A DNA stretch of 16,146 bases from DASSJM01 sp036280655. GTDB taxonomy: Bacteria; Actinomycetota; UBA4738; HRBIN12. The DNA is taken from NCBI GenBank assembly GCA_036280655.1, contig DASUQI010000005.1, positions 1 to 16,146 on the forward strand, in the 5' to 3' direction. Of this stretch, positions 13,883 to 16,146 are shown piece after piece. The notes under the pieces are model-generated. The model was not told the origin of the DNA and did not search any database. It saw nothing but the letters and a program-made list of their open reading frames with translations. The position numbers and the translations under genes are program-made. Numbering within the stretch: position 1 is the first letter of the stretch; every line of letters starts with the position of its first letter.

Positions 13883-13888
13883 ATCCTA
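13883..13888 (-). promoter_or_regulatory. -10 box of the zinc-ribbon/phosphatase pair, leaderless type
   Basis: TAGGAT on the minus strand, then six bases, then the GTG start of the zinc-ribbon gene. The weak -35 candidate GTGAAT (13906-13911) lies 17 bases upstream. No ribosome binding site is present. Confidence 0.5.
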
Positions 13889-13907
13889 GGCGCGGCGCGG
13901 AGCCGAT

Positions 13908-14183
13908 TCACCGACCCGGCCGCCCCCGCGTGCGGTTGAGCTCGATCTGCCAACAGCGCTCGTGCCAGTGGCGGCGCTCGTCGGGCGCGTCCTGCGGGAC
14001 GACGACGAAGTGCCAGCTCCCCGGCCGGACCTCGAGGTCGCAGCCCGGGCAGCGGTACGGCTTGTCGCTGCTCACCCGGCGGACGTCGAAGTCCGGCGCG
14101 AGCGCCCAGATGGGAGCCTCCGACTGCGGGCTCCTCGGCGCGGGCGCCGACGGGGTCTCGGCCCGGCGGTTCTTCCGCGGCAT
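13908..14183 (-). CDS. small actinobacterial protein with a CxxC...HxHxxC metal-binding pattern
   Basis: A protein of 91 residues. A basic, proline-rich N-terminus (MPRKNRRAETPSAPAPRSPQ) precedes a compact domain with RCPGC (Cys45, Cys48), His58 and HWHERCW (His72, His74, Cys77), a likely zinc site resembling an HNH-type or treble-clef knuckle. I recognise similar short proteins from Streptomyces and relatives, where they are often labelled ATP/GTP-binding without a visible nucleotide motif; I see none here either. Function is unknown. The ATG at 14181-14183 shares one base with the stop codon of the alpha/beta hydrolase gene (TGATG), so translation is coupled to it. Confidence 0.8.
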   Translation of the reverse strand: MPRKNRRAETPSAPAPRSPQSEAPIWALAPDFDVRRVSSDKPYRCPGCDLEVRPGSWHFVVVPQDAPDERRHWHERCWQIELNRTRGRPGR

Positions 14184-14857
14184 CAGGCGCCGTCCGAGAC
14201 GCGGCGGACGAACGGCGCGGCCACCGCCGCGAGCGACGCGCCGATCTCCCGGTCGTCGGCCTTGACGCCACGGACCCGGAACGAGTGGTCGCCGCCCTCG
14301 ACGCGTTCGAGCGTCGCGCGGTCGCCGAGCTTGTCGATCACCTTGTCCAGCAGCTCTGGCTTCGCGAACGGGTCACGCGTCCCCTGTAGGAACAGCATCG
14401 GGACCTCGATCCGGCTCAGGTGGTCGGCGCGGAGCCGGTCGGGCTTGCCCGGCGGGTGGAGCGGATAGCCGAGGAACACGAGGCCCGCGGCCTCCATCCC
14501 GTCGGCGACGCACATCGAGGCGATCCGACCGCCGAGCGACTTTCCCCCGACGAGGACCGGGAGGCCGCCGGCCATCGCCGTCACGCCGTCGAACGCCTCG
14601 TTCCACGCCGCGCGGAGCGACGCCTCCGGGTCCGGCGAGCGCCGGCCGGCATTCATGTAGTGGAAGTTGAAGCGCGCGGCGCCGATGCCCTCGTCGGCCA
14701 TCGCGCGACAGAACCCGACCAGGAAGGGGTGGTCGATCCCGGCGCCCGCGCCGTGGGCGACCACGATCCAGGCGACGGCGCCCTTCGGCGCGATCCACGC
14801 GGCTGAGACGGCCGAACGGCTCTCGCCGAGGCTCCCCTTCTGTTCCACAACGGCCAT
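14183..14857 (-). CDS. alpha/beta hydrolase of the KANL3/TEX30 (dienelactone hydrolase-like) type
   Basis: A protein of 224 residues. The oxyanion loop is VVAHGAGAG (32-40), the nucleophile elbow is GGKSLGGR with Ser107, and the remaining catalytic residues are Asp162 in LQGTRDPFAK and His191 in EGGDHSFRV. The motif set HGAGAG, GGKSLGGR, GYPLHPPGKP and GTRDPF is that of the small cytosolic KANL3/TEX30 hydrolase family, whose bacterial substrates are unknown. No signal peptide is present. The ATG at 14855-14857 has CAGGAT six bases upstream, which fits a leaderless mRNA. It is divergent from the DUF72 gene with only 16 bases between start codons and is followed by the CxxC/HxH protein. Confidence 0.9.
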   Translation of the reverse strand: MAVVEQKGSLGESRSAVSAAWIAPKGAVAWIVVAHGAGAGIDHPFLVGFCRAMADEGIGAARFNFHYMNAGRRSPDPEASLRAAWNEAFDGVTAMAGGLPVLVGGKSLGGRIASMCVADGMEAAGLVFLGYPLHPPGKPDRLRADHLSRIEVPMLFLQGTRDPFAKPELLDKVIDKLGDRATLERVEGGDHSFRVRGVKADDREIGASLAAVAAPFVRRVSDGA

Positions 14858-14859
14858 GG

Positions 14860-14869
14860 CAGAATCCTG
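14860..14869. promoter_or_regulatory. overlapping divergent -10 boxes of the hydrolase and DUF72 genes
   Basis: The ten bases CAGAATCCTG contain CAGAAT on the plus strand (eight bases before the DUF72 ATG) and CAGGAT on the minus strand (six bases before the hydrolase ATG). The two boxes share two bases, and both -35 regions would lie inside the opposite coding sequence. Neither gene has room for a ribosome binding site. Confidence 0.5.
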
Positions 14870-14873
14870 TCAG

Positions 14874-15680
14874 ATGGCGGGAACGCTCTACCTGGGGACG
14901 TCGGGCTACTCGTACGACCAGTGGAAGCACGGGGTCTTCTACCCGGAGGGCCTGAAGAATCGCGAGATGCTCTCGTACTACGCGAGCCGCTTCCCGTCGG
15001 TCGAGATCAACTACACGTTCCGCCGCTTCCCCACGGAGAAGTCGCTCGCCACGTGGCGCGAGCTCACGCCGGAGGACTTCCGGTTCACGCTCAAGGCCAA
15101 CCAGCGGATCACGCACTTCCGCCGGCTCGCCGACGTCGACGACGACGTGCGCGACTTCCTCCAGGCCTCCAACGTCCTCGGCGAGCGGCTCGGCTCGGTC
15201 CTCTACCAGTGTCCGCCGAGCCTGCACTACGACCGTTCGCTGATCGAGTCGTTCGTCGGCTACCTCCCGCCGGCGCCGCGCGCCGCGATGGAGTTCCGCC
15301 ACGCGTCGTGGGTCGAGGCTCGCGACCTGCTGCTCGAGCAGGGCATCGCCTGGTGCGTCGCCGAGACCGACGAGAACGACCCCGGACCCGACGACCTGTC
15401 GTGGGACCCGTTCGGGTTCCTGCGGCTGCGCAAGACCGAGTACTCGGACGAGGAGCTCGGCGGCTGGGCCGACCGGATCAGGCCGGTCCTCGAGGCCGGC
15501 AGGGACGTGTACTGCTACTTCAAGCACGAGGACGACGGCGCGAGCCCGAGGATGGCCGATCGCCTCCGCGCGCTGCTCGAGGCAGGAGGCGATGAGCGGT
15601 CGGAGCCGGAGCTTCCCTCCGAGTCGCGGCCTCCTCCCGCCGCCGCCGCGGGCGGATCAGGTCTCGAGCCGGGCGCGTAG
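14874..15680 (+). CDS. DUF72 (YecE-like) family protein
   Basis: A protein of 268 residues with a TIM-barrel-like DUF72 domain. Characteristic stretches are LYLGTSGYSYDQWKHGVFYPEG (N-terminal, typical GTSGYxYxxW), YYASRFPSVEINYTFRRFP (about 40-57), FRFTLKANQRITHFRRL, VLYQCPPSLHYD, AMEFRHASWV and DVYCYFKHEDDGASPRMADRLRALL. The family is widespread and its reaction is unknown. I chose the ATG at 14874 because the GTSGYSY block begins a few residues later; an earlier in-frame start would overlap the divergent hydrolase. After the domain ends (about residue 242) a low-complexity Pro/Ala/Glu/Ser tail of about 25 residues runs into the 3' end of glnD, with which the gene overlaps by 24 bases. Confidence 0.92.
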   Translation: MAGTLYLGTSGYSYDQWKHGVFYPEGLKNREMLSYYASRFPSVEINYTFRRFPTEKSLATWRELTPEDFRFTLKANQRITHFRRLADVDDDVRDFLQASNVLGERLGSVLYQCPPSLHYDRSLIESFVGYLPPAPRAAMEFRHASWVEARDLLLEQGIAWCVAETDENDPGPDDLSWDPFGFLRLRKTEYSDEELGGWADRIRPVLEAGRDVYCYFKHEDDGASPRMADRLRALLEAGGDERSEPELPSESRPPPAAAAGGSGLEPGA

Positions 15681-16146
15681 CGCGTCGTCGAGGTCGGCGA
15701 CGCGGTCGGCGTCCTCGACCTTGCGGCCGAGCGCGTCCCGGACGTAGAAGACGTCGACGACGCGCGCGCCGTACGTCGCCACCTTGGCGAGATGCACGTC
15801 CAGCTCGAGGTCGGCGAGCGTGCGCGTGACGTCGAACAGCAGGCCGAGCCGGTCCGGGGCGCCGACCTCGACCACGGTGAAGAAGTCCGACGCGTCGTCG
15901 TCCACCGTCACGCGGACCGGAACGTCGTGACGGGGACCCGGGTAGTGCGCGCGCCTCTCGTGCACGCGGTGGTCGAGCGACAGGCGGCCCTCGATCGCCC
16001 GGCGGAGCGTGCCGCGGACCTCGCGCCACCGCCCCTCCCCCACCTCCGCCTCGAACGCGCCCTCGACCTCGAACAGGTCGACGGCCACGCCGTCGTCGGT
16101 CGTGAACACCTGGGCGGTGAGGATCGACAGCCCCGCGAGCGTGAGC
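15657..16146 (-). CDS. glnD: [Protein-PII] nucleotidylyltransferase GlnD, C-terminal ACT domains (cut by window edge)
   Basis: The last 162 residues are visible; the gene continues past base 16146. Two ACT domains can be recognised. The first holds LTLAGLSILTAQVFTTDDGVAVDLFEV at the window edge, the second holds FFTVVEVGAPDRLGLLFDVTRTLADLELDVHLAKVATYGARVVDVFYVRD and a closing DLDDALRARLE helix. This pairing and wording are those of GlnD, which modifies the PII protein (uridylylation in proteobacteria, adenylylation in several Actinobacteria) in response to glutamine sensed by the ACT domains. The nucleotidyltransferase and HD domains should lie outside the window. If they are absent it would be another ACT-repeat protein. 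The 3' end overlaps the convergent DUF72 gene by 24 bases. Confidence 0.85.
   Translation of the reverse strand, partial: LTLAGLSILTAQVFTTDDGVAVDLFEVEGAFEAEVGEGRWREVRGTLRRAIEGRLSLDHRVHERRAHYPGPRHDVPVRVTVDDDASDFFTVVEVGAPDRLGLLFDVTRTLADLELDVHLAKVATYGARVVDVFYVRDALGRKVEDADRVADLDDALRARLET

Overview
The window is very GC-rich, and its gene content points to a rod-shaped member of the Actinomycetota. The evidence is a UPF0182 membrane protein, a secreted PDZ/Lon-like protease, a DUF2342-type zinc metalloprotease, a small CxxC/HxH protein of a type I know from Actinobacteria, and frequent GTG starts preceded directly by a TAnnnT box. Lineage below phylum cannot be read from the sequence. No tRNA, rRNA, CRISPR array, transposase or phage gene was seen, so this looks like ordinary chromosomal core DNA.

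Left part (1-5600). A UPF0182 protein (cut by the window edge) lies downstream of a PDZ/Lon-like protease on the minus strand. A small two-helix membrane protein faces them. moaE and mreB follow on the minus strand, and divergent from moaE is a zinc metalloprotease, then a gene of unknown function. The UPF0182/PDZ-protease/metalloprotease neighbourhood is, from memory, conserved in Actinobacteria (Rv3193c-Rv3195 of Mycobacterium tuberculosis). Here the moaE-mreB pair and the small membrane protein sit inside it.

Centre (5600-7450). A type I-beta DAHP synthase, the first enzyme of the shikimate pathway, is preceded by a 16-codon reading frame, MREFFGFGFYGGRSPA, with four Phe and one Tyr codon. 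A 9-bp GC hairpin lies between that frame and the gene, and a good promoter lies in front. This has the layout of a Phe/Tyr-sensing transcription attenuator and is the most interesting feature of the window. Divergent from it is upp (uracil phosphoribosyltransferase).

Right-centre (7457-12600). A complete four-gene ABC importer of the BMP/nucleoside family (lipoprotein, double ATPase, two permeases) runs on the minus strand and converges on upp. An 18-bp perfect palindrome covers both stop codons. Uptake of nucleosides beside a base-salvage enzyme makes biochemical sense.

Right part (12618-16146). This holds an SCP2-like protein, a histidine phosphatase with a 50-residue zinc-ribbon partner, the small CxxC/HxH protein, an alpha/beta hydrolase, a DUF72 protein, and the C-terminal ACT domains of GlnD (cut by the window edge). 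The hydrolase and DUF72 genes diverge with start codons only 16 bases apart.

A theme across the window is that many first genes have a TAnnnT-like -10 box ending six or seven bases before the start codon, with no ribosome binding site. This is the expected form of leaderless mRNAs.
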